The notes under the pieces: generated by a model
Database searches by the model: none
What the model saw: the letters and a program-made list of their open reading frames with translations, nothing else
What the model was told of the DNA's origin: nothing
Program-made: the position numbers and the translations under genes
Part shown: positions 27,182 through 35,512 of the stretch, piece after piece
Numbering within the stretch: position 1 is the first letter of the stretch
Layout of the letters: every line of letters starts with the position of its first letter
Assembly (NCBI GenBank): GCA_964387025.1
Contig: CAYLUZ010000005.1
Span: forward strand, 124,001-188,000
Origin: PNON01 sp964387025
Lineage (GTDB): Bacteria > Chloroflexota > Anaerolineae > Anaerolineales > Anaerolineaceae
Length of the DNA: 64,000 nucleotides
Direction: 5' to 3'

Positions 27182-28858
27182 TTATATTTCTCTGAACGGA
27201 ACCCAGGCCAGGATGGTCGTCCCTTCACCCGGTTCGGACGAAATTTCAACATCCCCGCTGGCATTTTTAGCGCGGGTATTGATGTTTGCCAGGCCATGCC
27301 CGAGGGTCATGCGGGTATGTGTCTGGTCAAATCCCCGGCCATCGTCCCGCACTTCCAGCAGCAACCGGTCAGAGGAATTCCACAGGGTTACCTTCACATG
27401 AGTGGCATGGGCATGTTTGGCAATATTCGCCAGAGCTTCCTGGCAAATGTGGAATAGGGTCAACGCCTGGACTTGGGGTAAAGACCGGTAACCTTCCTCC
27501 GGCCCTTCCAGGGTGATCTCTGCCTGTGTATTTGCCTTAAACTCAGCGATGAGCCGTTTGAGCCCGTCCATCAAATTCTCTTCGTTCATCTGGCGGGGGC
27601 GCAGATCGAGGATATAAGCCCGGATATCGCGAATGGTATGGTTCAGGCCATCCACCGCCTGGTCGATCCTGTCTTTGGATTGCAATGGATCATCGGCGAT
27701 CAATAATCGGGCATGTTCGAGTGTTAAACCAACGGCGTAGATCGATTGAATTACCCCGTCATGCAGGTCCATCCCAATACGTTCGCGTTCTTCCAGAACT
27801 GCCAACCGGCGGCCCTGGTTGTATAACCGGACGTTATCGATGGCTGTGCCCACCCAGGCACCAATGGCAGTGAATAATTGGGTTTCATGTTCATCCAGGT
27901 ACTTGTCCTGGCAGGTGGCAATGCACAAAACTCCTACAGAAACTCCCCGGCTGGACAAAGGGAAGCAGGCGATCTGGCTCAGACAGGCTTCTTTCACCGA
28001 TTGTTTGAGGAACTTGCCAAACTTCCCGGGCACCTCACTGAATTGCGGAAGCCCCAATTCGGCTGTATCTCCGATTGGTCCTTCACCGAATTCGAATTTA
28101 TCTTTTACCCATAACGTACCGTCAAAATTTCCCAGGTGATGCATCAATTGCAGAGAGGTCCCGGATTCATCTGTGATGAACACTTCTCCCACGGTGATCT
28201 GCGGGTTCTCCATTACCCGGGTGAGAGCTTTTTCCAGGATCTCGTCAATATCCAGGGAGGAAGCCAGGGTGGAAGCGAGGTCATTCAACAGTGCCAGGTC
28301 GGCATTGCGGCGTGTCAGGGCTGTATCCCGGTTGGTTAATTCCTGGTACAAGCGGGCATTCGAAATAGCCACTGAAGCATATGCCGCCAGCGTCTCAATG
28401 ACTTTCTCGTCGTCTTCGGTAAATTCAGGCAGTTCCTTCTTATCCCCAAGGTAGATCTGCCCGAGCGGTTTGTCGCCGATGTGCATGGGCACACCCAGGA
28501 ATGAGGTGACCTCAGGGTGTCCGGCAGGTATGGCAACCTGTTTGGAATGGTTGCCGACGCGGGATAAGCGGATGGAAGTGGTGCTCTTTACCAGGTCGCC
28601 GATCATCCCCAACTCCTGCGGCAAACCTGCCTGGATGGTCAGGCTTTCGGGTGGATTTTGGACAGGAATGAATTTCACCAGCATGCCGGTATCATCCACC
28701 ACACCCACAGCGCCGTAACTGGCATCCACCTGGTCGCAGGCCAACTGGGCAATCCGTTCCAATAGGGAATCCAGCGAGATCTCTTTGACGAGCTCAAGAC
28801 TGGCCAGGTGTAATGCCGCCAGGCGGTTTTCCAACTGCTTGTGGGTAAGTTTGCTCAT
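27182..28858 (-). CDS. GAF-domain sensor histidine kinase (NarL-partner type)
   Basis: About 558 residues from the ATG at 28858; the frame extends to 28891. Two GAF domains (about 15-165 and 190-355) precede a HisKA_3 kinase core. The phospho-acceptor box is MDLHDGVIQSIYAVGLTLEH; the ATPase domain has HICQEALANIAKHAHAT, VRDDGRGFD and GHGLANINTRAKNASG. This is the class that phosphorylates NarL/FixJ regulators. No membrane span, so it senses a cytoplasmic signal, perhaps via a GAF-bound ligand. No cognate regulator is adjacent. It is translationally close to the UbiE-like gene downstream. Confidence 0.9.
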   Translation of the reverse strand: MSKLTHKQLENRLAALHLASLELVKEISLDSLLERIAQLACDQVDASYGAVGVVDDTGMLVKFIPVQNPPESLTIQAGLPQELGMIGDLVKSTTSIRLSRVGNHSKQVAIPAGHPEVTSFLGVPMHIGDKPLGQIYLGDKKELPEFTEDDEKVIETLAAYASVAISNARLYQELTNRDTALTRRNADLALLNDLASTLASSLDIDEILEKALTRVMENPQITVGEVFITDESGTSLQLMHHLGNFDGTLWVKDKFEFGEGPIGDTAELGLPQFSEVPGKFGKFLKQSVKEACLSQIACFPLSSRGVSVGVLCIATCQDKYLDEHETQLFTAIGAWVGTAIDNVRLYNQGRRLAVLEERERIGMDLHDGVIQSIYAVGLTLEHARLLIADDPLQSKDRIDQAVDGLNHTIRDIRAYILDLRPRQMNEENLMDGLKRLIAEFKANTQAEITLEGPEEGYRSLPQVQALTLFHICQEALANIAKHAHATHVKVTLWNSSDRLLLEVRDDGRGFDQTHTRMTLGHGLANINTRAKNASGDVEISSEPGEGTTILAWVPFREI

Positions 28859-28914
28859 TATGTGTGGGGTAATTGTAATCGAAAGGCTCACTTTTGCGCA
28901 AAACCTTCGGAAGG

Positions 28915-28990
28915 AGTTTACTTTGTCTTTCTCATTTCTCCATTCTCGTTTCTATTTTCTCAATTCTCTTTTCTCTCCTTTCCTGATAGC
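28915..28990. repeat. Pyrimidine-rich stretch upstream of hmgA
   Basis: A plus-strand run of T and C dominated by the words TTTCTC and ATTCTC lies just before the leader of the HMG-CoA reductase gene. It has an imperfect period of about ten bases. It ends in CTTTCCTGATAGC, and a similar CTTTCCCATCCTGATAGC precedes the DUF35 gene at 32690. No function assigned. Confidence 0.5.
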
Positions 28991-29040
28991 TTTTGCCAGA
29001 GGTGCAAGATTATATTTAGGCATAAGAAGATGGGAAGATT

Positions 29041-30324
29041 ATGACAAAATCTATTCATTCAAAATTTTATGAACTGACCATTCCGGGGCGGCGCGAAATG
29101 CTCCAGAAATGGTCCGACCTGGATGACGAAACCCTGGATGCACTGTGTGGAATCCCCGGGTTGACCTCCGTTCAGGCCGACGGGATGATCGAAAACGTCG
29201 TCGGGCTTTACAATCTGCCTCTTGGCATCGCCCGTAATTTCATCATTAACGGGCGGGAAGTGCTTGTGCCGATGGTGATCGAAGAACCGTCGGTGGTAGC
29301 CGGAGCATCCTATATGGCCAAGCTGGTAGCAACTAACGGTGGCTTTACCGCGACCTCATCCGAATCGATCATGATCGGGCAGATGCAGGTGCTTGACCTG
29401 GCGGATCTGGATCATGCCGAACTCGCCATCCTTCAGAACCGGGCGGACCTCCTGCAAGAGGCTTCCTTAATCGACCCAATCCTCCAATCCATCGGCGGCG
29501 GACTCAGGGATATTGTCGTCCGACAGTTCAAAGACTCGCCCATCGGCGCATTCCTGGTGATCCATTTCCTGGTGGACGTCCGCGACGCGATGGGAGCTAA
29601 TGCAGTGAATACGATCGTGGAGTGCCTGGCGCCGCGCATCGAGCAGATCACCGGTGGACGGGTGCATTTACGCATTCTATCCAACCTGGCCGACCAGCGC
29701 CTGGCAAAAGCGACCTGCAAAATATCCCTGGCTGACCTGGCCTTCAATGATTTCTCCGGCGAAGAAGTGCGGGATGGCATTCTGGCCGCCTGGGCGTTCG
29801 CTTCAGTGGATCCCTACCGGGCAGCCACCCATAACAAGGGCATCATGAATGGAGTGGATGCGGTGGTGATAGCCACTGCCAATGACTGGCGGGCTATCGA
29901 AGCCGGCGCACATGCCTACGCTGCCCGGACTGGAAAATATACAAGCCTGAGTAAATGGGCAAAAGACAAAGACGGCAGCCTGACCGGAGAGCTGGAAATG
30001 CCGATGGCAGTGGGTGTCTTCGGCGGAGCCACCCGGGTTCACCCCGGGTCACAGGCAGCCATCAAATTAATGGGCGTAAAAACAGCCCGCGAGTTGGCTG
30101 AGGTTATTATCTCCGTGGGGCTGGCTCAGAACCTGGCCGCCCTGCGGGCTCTGGCGACTGAAGGCATCCAGCACGGTCATATGAATCTGCATGCCCGCCA
30201 GGTAGCCATGGCTGCCGGTGCAAAGTCCGAAGACGTGCATCGTCTGGCGGCACAACTGGTTCAGGATAAACAGATCAGCGTGGAACACGCTCAGCAAATC
30301 TTAATGGAATGGGGTACGAAATGA
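29041..30324 (+). CDS. mvaA: Hydroxymethylglutaryl-CoA reductase, class II (bacterial) type
   Basis: 427 residues. HMG-CoA reductase interconverts HMG-CoA and mevalonate using NAD(P)H. The sequence has the ENVVGLYNLPLG substrate motif near residue 55, the DAMGANAVNT cofactor motif near 185, MAVGVFGGATRVHP near 325 and HGHMNLHARQVA near 380 with the catalytic His. The length and lack of membrane domain indicate the class II enzyme. It heads a block with HMG-CoA synthase, a thiolase-like protein and a DUF35 protein, so it is most probably biosynthetic, making isoprenoid precursors. The 3' end overlaps the synthase start by four bases (ATGA), so they are translationally coupled. Confidence 0.95.
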   Translation: MTKSIHSKFYELTIPGRREMLQKWSDLDDETLDALCGIPGLTSVQADGMIENVVGLYNLPLGIARNFIINGREVLVPMVIEEPSVVAGASYMAKLVATNGGFTATSSESIMIGQMQVLDLADLDHAELAILQNRADLLQEASLIDPILQSIGGGLRDIVVRQFKDSPIGAFLVIHFLVDVRDAMGANAVNTIVECLAPRIEQITGGRVHLRILSNLADQRLAKATCKISLADLAFNDFSGEEVRDGILAAWAFASVDPYRAATHNKGIMNGVDAVVIATANDWRAIEAGAHAYAARTGKYTSLSKWAKDKDGSLTGELEMPMAVGVFGGATRVHPGSQAAIKLMGVKTARELAEVIISVGLAQNLAALRALATEGIQHGHMNLHARQVAMAAGAKSEDVHRLAAQLVQDKQISVEHAQQILMEWGTK

Positions 30325-31394
30325 CGGATACTGAAAAACAGAACCTGGTCTTAAAACCGATCAATCCGGTTGGCATCATCGGCTACGGGGCGTATGTTCC
30401 CCGCTACCGGCTGCCATCCGCTGAAGTTGCCCGTATCTGGGCGGGTGGAACCCGCGGCGGCCCGGTTAAGGAAAAATCGGTGCCGGGGCTGGATGAAGAC
30501 GTGATCACCATGTCGATCGAGGCCGCCCGTAATGCACTCTTACGCGCCGGGATCGACCCGTGTGAATTGCGGGCGGTTTGGGTCGGGTCGGAATCACACC
30601 CTTATTCGGTCAAACCGACTTCCACCATCGTGGCCGAAGCCATCGGAGCCGTTCCATCCATTCAAGCCGGCGACTGGGAATTTGCCTGCAAAGCTGGAAC
30701 CGAAGCCATGGTGGCAGCGATGGCCATGGTCGGCGCGAAGATGGGTAAATATGCCCTGGCGATCGGCATGGATACCGCCCAGGGACGGCCGGGCGACGAA
30801 CTGGAATATACAGCCGCGGCCGGCGGAGCAGCATACGTTATCGGACCGGCAGCCGAAGCCCTGGCAGTGATCGAAGGTTCATATTCTTTCGTGACCGACA
30901 CACCGGACTTCTGGCGCCGGGCAGATCAGCGCTACCCATCACACGGTCAGCGTTTTACCGGGGAACCGGCTTACTTCAAACATATCACCGAGGCTGGCAG
31001 TACTTTAATGGAAGGGCTGGGAAGCAAACCGGAAGATTACCGTTACTGTGTCTTCCACCAACCCAACTCCAAGTTCCCGCAGCGCGCAGCAAAGCTGCTG
31101 GGTTTCACCCCTGAACAGAATAAGGCCGGTTTGCTTTCACCCGTCATCGGCAATACCTATGCCGGGGCGGCGATGATCGGCCTGACCGCCATCCTCGACG
31201 AAGCCCAACCCGGCGACCGCATCCTGATGGTCTCCTTCGGTTCGGGTGCCGGGTCGGACGCCTTCTCGTTGAAGGTGACCGATAAGCTCCTCGAACGCAG
31301 GGACCTGGCGACAAAGACGCAGGAATATATTTCCCGGCGCACCGAAGTGGATTACGGGTTATACGTCCGTTATCGCGGAAAACTGGCAGACTGA
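30321..31394 (+). CDS. Hydroxymethylglutaryl-CoA synthase, archaeal type
   Basis: 357 residues from the ATG at 30321, chosen because it overlaps the reductase stop as ATGA. It condenses acetyl-CoA with acetoacetyl-CoA. It has YGAYVPRYRLP at the start, GSESHPYSVKPTS with the general-base Glu, FACKAGTEAM with the nucleophilic Cys near residue 110, and FHQPNSKFP with the His. All three catalytic residues are present. The short archaeal/thiolase-like form lacks the long eukaryotic C-terminus. In archaea this enzyme forms a complex with a thiolase and a DUF35 protein, both of which follow here. Confidence 0.95.
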   Translation: MTDTEKQNLVLKPINPVGIIGYGAYVPRYRLPSAEVARIWAGGTRGGPVKEKSVPGLDEDVITMSIEAARNALLRAGIDPCELRAVWVGSESHPYSVKPTSTIVAEAIGAVPSIQAGDWEFACKAGTEAMVAAMAMVGAKMGKYALAIGMDTAQGRPGDELEYTAAAGGAAYVIGPAAEALAVIEGSYSFVTDTPDFWRRADQRYPSHGQRFTGEPAYFKHITEAGSTLMEGLGSKPEDYRYCVFHQPNSKFPQRAAKLLGFTPEQNKAGLLSPVIGNTYAGAAMIGLTAILDEAQPGDRILMVSFGSGAGSDAFSLKVTDKLLERRDLATKTQEYISRRTEVDYGLYVRYRGKLAD

Positions 31395-31403
31395 GGCGGG
31401 ATA

Positions 31404-32564
31404 ATGACAGATGATGTAGTAATTGCAGGAATTGGTCAAATTCCGGTCGGTGAACACTGGAACACATCCCTCCGCTCGCATGCGGTCCAGGCGATTTTGG
31501 CTGCCCGCCGCGAAGTGCCCGACCTGGAGCCGGAATCGTTGATCGTGGGTAATATGCTGGCCTCGGTCATCTCGCATCAGGCCAACCTGGGATCATTGAT
31601 CGCGGATTGGGCGAATCTGCTGGGGATCGAAGGCCCCACTGTGGAAGCCTCGGGGGCATCCGGCGGCGCTGCGCTGAGGTTGGGGTATCTCGCTGTGGCC
31701 TCAGGGATGTCGAATGTGGCCCTGGTGGTGGGCGTGGAAAAGGTGACCGACGCTGTCAGCGGCGAGCTCGACCCGGCTCTGACCCAGATGATGGATGGTG
31801 ACTACGAAGCCATGCCTGGGCTCACTCCCACCGGCCAGGCAGCGCTCATTATGCAGCGCTACATGCATACCTATCATTTACCGGCTGGAGCATTTGCCGG
31901 TTTCAGTATCAATACGCATGCCAACGCGGTCCATAACCCGAATGCCATGTTCCGAAAGGCCATCTCGCGAACACGCTACGATGAAGCCGAGATGATCTCC
32001 GACCCGGTCAATATGATGGATGTTGCCCCGGCAGCGGATGGCGCAGCCGCGGTTATCCTGACCCGCAGTGATCTGTTACCCAAAAATTATCCATATCCGG
32101 TGGTGCGCATCACCGGCTCGAGTAACGTCATCGATTCGCTGGCACTGCATGACCGTCCGGACCCGATGCTTTTCCAGGCGATCAACCTGTCGACCGGGCG
32201 GGCGTATGCCCAGGCGGGTATCTCCCCGGCGGATGTAGATCTGTTCGAACTGGATGACGCCTATTCTATCTACGCCGCCCTGACCCTCGAAGGTGCCGGT
32301 TTTGCCGAACCTGGCAAGGGTTGGGAGCTGGCGCAGGACGGCTCGATCATCCCGCGCGGAAAGATCCCCATTTGCACCATGGGCGGCAGCAAAGCCCGCG
32401 GCAATCCCATCGGCGCGGTGGGAGTGTACCAGGCTGTCGAAGCGGTACTGCAATTGCGTGGACAGGCCGGTAGCAGCCAGGTGCCCGGCGCGAAGATCGC
32501 CATGCTCCAGAATTGGGGCGGCCCCGCCTCCACAGTGGTGACGCATGTACTGGCAAGGGATTAG
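31404..32564 (+). CDS. Thiolase-fold protein with altered catalytic residues
   Basis: 386 residues, archaeal/SCP2-type thiolase fold: VIAGIGQIPVGEHW, GAALRLGYLAVASGMSNVAL, GFSINTHANAVHNPNAMFRK and a C-terminal NWGGPASTVVTHVL. The gene order predicts acetoacetyl-CoA thiolase. However the nucleophile region, normally EAxCASGG, reads VEASGASGG (Gly at residue 84). The GHP His motif reads GGSKARGNPIGAVG (Asn), and the usual EVHDA His reads ELDDA. The expected chemistry seems lost. It may be a structural partner for the synthase, or a lyase like mycobacterial Ltp2, which also pairs with a DUF35 protein. The start lies nine bases after the synthase stop. Confidence 0.9.
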   Translation: MTDDVVIAGIGQIPVGEHWNTSLRSHAVQAILAARREVPDLEPESLIVGNMLASVISHQANLGSLIADWANLLGIEGPTVEASGASGGAALRLGYLAVASGMSNVALVVGVEKVTDAVSGELDPALTQMMDGDYEAMPGLTPTGQAALIMQRYMHTYHLPAGAFAGFSINTHANAVHNPNAMFRKAISRTRYDEAEMISDPVNMMDVAPAADGAAAVILTRSDLLPKNYPYPVVRITGSSNVIDSLALHDRPDPMLFQAINLSTGRAYAQAGISPADVDLFELDDAYSIYAALTLEGAGFAEPGKGWELAQDGSIIPRGKIPICTMGGSKARGNPIGAVGVYQAVEAVLQLRGQAGSSQVPGAKIAMLQNWGGPASTVVTHVLARD

Positions 32565-32565
32565 T

Positions 32566-32695
32566 GGATTAGGAATCAGTTGATTAGTTGGTTAGTTGAT
32601 TAGGGAATAGTTCATTAGTTGATAAGGTGATTAGTCAATTAGGTTAATACAAAATACTACTCACTAATAACAAATCACTAATCACTATTCCTTTC
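32566..32695. repeat. Degenerate TTAGTTGA tandem repeat with inverted partner
   Basis: After the thiolase stop the plus strand repeats words like GATTAGTTG and GATTAGG about eight times, then after about 50 bases it carries the complementary words ACTAATCACT and CTAATAAC. GTGATTAGT near 32628 pairs with ACTAATCAC near 32676, and GGAATAGT pairs with ACTATTCC, so a large imperfect hairpin is possible. It separates the first three mevalonate genes from the DUF35 gene by 198 bases. Confidence 0.7.
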
Positions 32696-32762
32696 CCATC
32701 CTGATAGCAATTGAGAGTCTTCCACAAGTAGACTCAGGATGCGATAAAAAAGGAGATGTGTC

Positions 32763-33164
32763 ATGGAAGTACCCCGTTACTGGAGAATGAAAAATCAACG
32801 ATACGCACTGGTTGGCGAAGTCTGCCCCCACTGCGATGCAAAGATATTCCCCCCGCGCGACGTCTGCCCGCACTGCGGACAGGACGCCAAGACCAAGTTT
32901 ACTTTTAGCGGTAGAGGTGAAGTGTATTCGTTTACCACCATCAGCGATGCCCCTGCCGGGTATGAAGAGAACGCCCCCTACACGGTGGCGTTGGTCAAGT
33001 TAAATGAAGGACCCGTGGTCACTGCCCAACTGACCGACCTAGGCGCACAACCGGTGGAGATCGGCATGCCGGTGGAAATGGTCACCCGCAAGATCCGCTC
33101 GGACGGCAATGAGCGAGGGATACTGGTATACGGCTACAAGTTCCGCCCGGTCATGGGTGCGTAA
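32763..33164 (+). CDS. DUF35 (Zn-ribbon plus OB-fold) protein, thiolase/HMGS partner
   Basis: 133 residues. A rubredoxin-like zinc ribbon with two CPHC knuckles (CPHCDAKIFPPRDVCPHCG, about 20-38) precedes an OB-fold (SGRGEVYSFTTI, YTVALVKLNEGPVVTAQLT, IGMPVEMVTRKIRSDGNERG, then VYGYKFRP). In archaea such proteins bridge thiolase and HMG-CoA synthase and help pass acetoacetyl-CoA between them. The start at 32763 follows aaaggaga. Its 3' end (about 33081-33164) is remarkable: fragments of it recur throughout the following 25 kb. It marks the left boundary of the cassette-like array. Confidence 0.92.
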   Translation: MEVPRYWRMKNQRYALVGEVCPHCDAKIFPPRDVCPHCGQDAKTKFTFSGRGEVYSFTTISDAPAGYEENAPYTVALVKLNEGPVVTAQLTDLGAQPVEIGMPVEMVTRKIRSDGNERGILVYGYKFRPVMGA

Positions 33165-33199
33165 CACTCGTTGCCTTAACCTGTCGAAGAGATGATTTT

Positions 33200-33228
33200 G
33201 GGCGCTCTCCAGAAATGGGGGCGCTTTT
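33200..33228 (+). terminator. Terminator after the DUF35 gene
   Basis: GCGCTC / GGGCGC stem (one G-U pair) around the loop tccagaaatgg, followed by TTTT. It is 36 bases after the DUF35 stop. A related but different hairpin (GCGC...GCGC then TTTTT) follows the DUF35 fragment at 33971, showing that the fragment was copied with its terminator. Confidence 0.7.
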
Positions 33229-33379
33229 GTGTTACATTAATACGGGTAATTTGTATAATTGAAATGTGGGGCGGGAATTCTGGCAACAGCAATTACTTTA
33301 TTTTAATTTTACCGATTCCCAAGCAAAGTCCATGGCCGCCCACACGCAGGTAACGCAAACCGTTAGGCAACAGATAAGC
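33229..33379 (+). repeat. Array spacer: tail module ending in GTTAGGC
   Basis: Between the DUF35 terminator and the GNAT gene lies AT-rich sequence followed by the tail module. It has 'caagcaaagtccatggccgc' and ends 'gtaacgcaaaccGTTAGGC'. The last seven bases (33362-33368) match the integron core site GTTRRRY. The GNAT start codon is 11 bases further on, the tight packing seen in gene cassettes. Confidence 0.6.
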
Positions 33380-33847
33380 ATGTCGCTACTGATCCAAGAA
33401 GTTCCTGTAATAAATGCTCCAATAGAGCTACTGTTACTTGCCGATCCCTCCGAAGACAAGATTCGCTCCTATCTTTCAGGATCAAAGTGCTTCGTTGCTT
33501 CGAGTGGTGCGCTGATGATTGGTGCATGCGTCGTACAGCCACGTGGCACAGACACACATGAGCTAATGAGCATCGCTGTTCACCCAGCCCATCAGAAGTC
33601 CGGATACGGCACAGCGCTATTGAAATGGGTCATTGATTTCTTTCGCGACTCTGGCGCACAGCAACTAGAGGTGGGCACCGGCACGTTCGGCTATCAACTC
33701 TCTTTCTACCAGCGGCATGGTTTTCGGGTTACAAGCATTGACCGTGACTTCTTTGTCAAGAACTACCCTGAGCCAATCTTTGAGAACGGAATACAACTCT
33801 TTGACATGCTGCGTCTTACGTTGAGGTATTCGGAGAATATTGTCTAA
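33380..33847 (+). CDS. GNAT acetyltransferase in an integron-type cassette
   Basis: 155 residues from the ATG at 33380; a longer frame upstream runs through repeat sequence and is rejected. The GNAT acetyl-CoA site is clear: HELMSIAVHPAHQKSGYGTA (V-x-P-x-x-x-x-x-G-x-G/A near residue 75), then GYQLSFYQRHGFRV near 118, usual for small-molecule N-acetyltransferases. The substrate is unknown. The gene is bracketed by GTTAGGC at 33362 and by a complete 60-bp attC whose first heptamer overlaps the stop codon, so this is a bona fide cassette. No ribosome binding site better than cagataagc is seen. Confidence 0.9.
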   Translation: MSLLIQEVPVINAPIELLLLADPSEDKIRSYLSGSKCFVASSGALMIGACVVQPRGTDTHELMSIAVHPAHQKSGYGTALLKWVIDFFRDSGAQQLEVGTGTFGYQLSFYQRHGFRVTSIDRDFFVKNYPEPIFENGIQLFDMLRLTLRYSENIV

Positions 33848-33901
33848 CAATTCATTCAAGCCGCTTCCGCTCCGTGAAGCGGCTTAATTCAGGCGTTAGA
33901 C
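33842..33901 (+). repeat. Canonical attC recombination site (60 bp)
   Basis: It begins GTCTAAC (RYYYAAC), which overlaps the GNAT stop codon, and ends GTTAGAC (GTTRRRY), exactly complementary to it. Inside is a 10-base perfect stem AAGCCGCTTC / GAAGCGGCTT around a 6-7 base loop, with the AATTCATTC / TTAATTCAGG arms giving the usual mispaired bases. Size, order and inverted symmetry are those of integron attC sites of the short, proteobacterial style. Confidence 0.92.
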
Positions 33902-34211
33902 TGACACCCTCACACACAAACCGCGGACCGAGTCGCGTGTAAGGGCACCCATAGGGCTCCTTTCAGTCGTAAGTTCCGCCCGGTCATGGGTGCGTAACGC
34001 TCGTTTGAATAGTTGATGCGCCATCCCATAGGATAGCGCTTTTTGATTCTTGTGCCATAATTACATTGAATTTATTAGATCCTGCGGCACACGAAAAGCA
34101 GTTTTCTGGATTCAAATTTTTCCTGATTCCAAGCATAGTCCACACCCGCCGCTGCAGCTGAGCCATTCCTTTAGCGGCCATCTCTGCAAACTTGAATCCT
34201 GAAAATGGTAT
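33902..34211. repeat. Array spacer with copied DUF35 3' end and terminator
   Basis: Bases 33971-33998 are identical over 28 bases to the last codons, stop and next base of the DUF35 gene (33138-33165). They are preceded by 'ctcctttcagtcgt', a word that also precedes the DUF35 fragment at 40262 as 'ctccctttggtcgt'. A terminator hairpin follows at 34018-34045 (GCGCCATCC / GGATAGCGC then TTTTT). The rest is AT-rich with a tail-module trace 'gattccaagcatagtccacacccgc' near 34126. No gene is seen. Confidence 0.75.
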
Positions 34212-35060
34212 ATGAAATTCACTGACAATCCCCAAATTCCCGAATATCCTTATCCTGAATTACAGGAAGTGCTTAATATCTTTGTAGATGAAGTTGCCGC
34301 AGAATTAAAAGAAAATCTCGTCGGTATATACCTTGTTGGCTCAATCGCTTTGGGTGATTTCGATTTAGATAGCGATGTAGATTTTTTAGTTGTGACAAAC
34401 AAAGAATTAACTGAAGCCAATATGAAGCCACTTCAAGATATTCAAATCAGAATCCATGAGATTGATTGTTATCCAGCAAAACATCTAGAAGGTTCATATG
34501 TAAGTATTAGCGACCTCAATGATTGGGAAACAGTGGGGAAAAAGAAACTATATTATTTTGACAATGGCAGTACGGAATATGAACTAACAATTCATGACAA
34601 CCAATGGCACGTTCGTTGGATGCTTCGAGAACGTGGAATAACATTGGTTGGTAAAAAACCTGAAACTTTTTTACAAGCAATCCCCTTAAATGAATTGTTT
34701 GGCGAAATAAAAGCGAGTATGCTTCAAAGCATGGAGATATTTCAAAGCGAAATAAATAGCCCTCTTAGTTTTTGTAATTCCAGATTTGGTCAGTCTTTCT
34801 TTGTATTGACATACTGCCGCATGTTGCATACGCTTCAAACAGGGACTGTGCAATCAAAAAAGGCTGGAGCAGCATGGGCTAAACAATATGTAGACCCTAA
34901 TTGGGTAAAGTTAATTGACCAAGCCTGGAATGAACGTGAGGGTGTGCGGTTTATGGTAAAAATACATCAGCGAGCACAACAAACGCTACTTGATGAAACA
35001 CTAGCATTCATAAACTATGCTATTTCGCGGATTGATAATGTTAAATTTCAAACGAGTTAG
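34212..35060 (+). CDS. Nucleotidyltransferase, aminoglycoside adenylyltransferase (AadA)-like
   Basis: 282 residues. The Pol-beta type nucleotidyltransferase core is at about residues 40-60: YLVGSIALGDFDLDSDVDFL, with the GS and paired Asp needed for metal and NTP. The C-terminal half is a helical DUF4111-like domain, as in AadA (streptomycin/spectinomycin adenylyltransferases), ending GVRFMVKIHQRAQ. It may modify an antibiotic, but many such chromosomal genes are uncharacterised. It is the second gene of the array. No promoter core repeat precedes it, only AT-rich DNA, and the base composition is lower in GC than the mevalonate genes. Confidence 0.8.
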   Translation: MKFTDNPQIPEYPYPELQEVLNIFVDEVAAELKENLVGIYLVGSIALGDFDLDSDVDFLVVTNKELTEANMKPLQDIQIRIHEIDCYPAKHLEGSYVSISDLNDWETVGKKKLYYFDNGSTEYELTIHDNQWHVRWMLRERGITLVGKKPETFLQAIPLNELFGEIKASMLQSMEIFQSEINSPLSFCNSRFGQSFFVLTYCRMLHTLQTGTVQSKKAGAAWAKQYVDPNWVKLIDQAWNEREGVRFMVKIHQRAQQTLLDETLAFINYAISRIDNVKFQTS

Positions 35061-35512
35061 GAGTCTTCTACCAAAGGCGGCGGCTAATAATGCGTGCACT
35101 TGACACTGGGGATTCTGACGAATTTTTGAGCATTTTTTGGGCTCCGTTCGCGCCGGTGTACTCACCGTACGCGTAGTTTTGACTGCCAGGTTTCCATCTT
35201 TTTTCCAGTCTGGCGGTATCGCAAGGATTATATGCAGCTTCGAACCTCCAGCCTGGATGCAATCAAGGTAGACATTTGCTATACTTAAGGTGCTTTTGCA
35301 GCACAGCATTCCTGCTCCAAAGCAGTGTTCATGCGTGCCCTCGGTGGTCCAAGCGTTCAACTTAGGAGTGTAACGTAAAACGATTGGGGCTAAGGTTAAA
35401 GATGGCTTGTTAATGCAATCGAGAGAAACGCCTTTGACCTACAGTACTGTATATGGAGAAATGACCTGCGACATAGGGCGGCTAAGTTTATTGTAGGCGA
35501 AGGAGATTTAGC
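35061..35512. repeat. Array spacer, full-length module set (copy 1 of core repeat)
   Basis: Modules in order: 'ggctaataatgcgtgcacttgac' (a decayed RYYYAAC end, ~35080), 'gttcgcgccggtgt' at ~35148, 'gactgccaggtttccatc' and the core repeat at 35212-35290. The core ends TTTGCTATACTTAAGG, a promoter-like box. The tail 'cctgctccaaagcag' follows and then a decayed end 'cgtaaaacgattggggc' near 35375. The next ATG is 35513. No gene recognised within. Confidence 0.8.

Noticed and set aside
33138..33165. The DUF35 end as an assembly artefact duplicated at 33971
   Set aside because: Other copies carry different substitutions and are joined to different sequences, so a simple assembly duplication does not explain them.
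35212..35290. The core repeat contains TTCGAA and a hairpin 'tccagcctgga', suggesting a tRNA-like or T-arm structure
   Set aside because: No acceptor stem, anticodon arm or CCA-side pairing can be drawn around it. The copies vary freely in these positions.
34985..35360. Minus-strand ORFs starting MHPGW- or MNAWTT- in the first spacers
   Set aside because: They are reverse-complement readings of the core repeat and have no ribosome binding site or conserved end.
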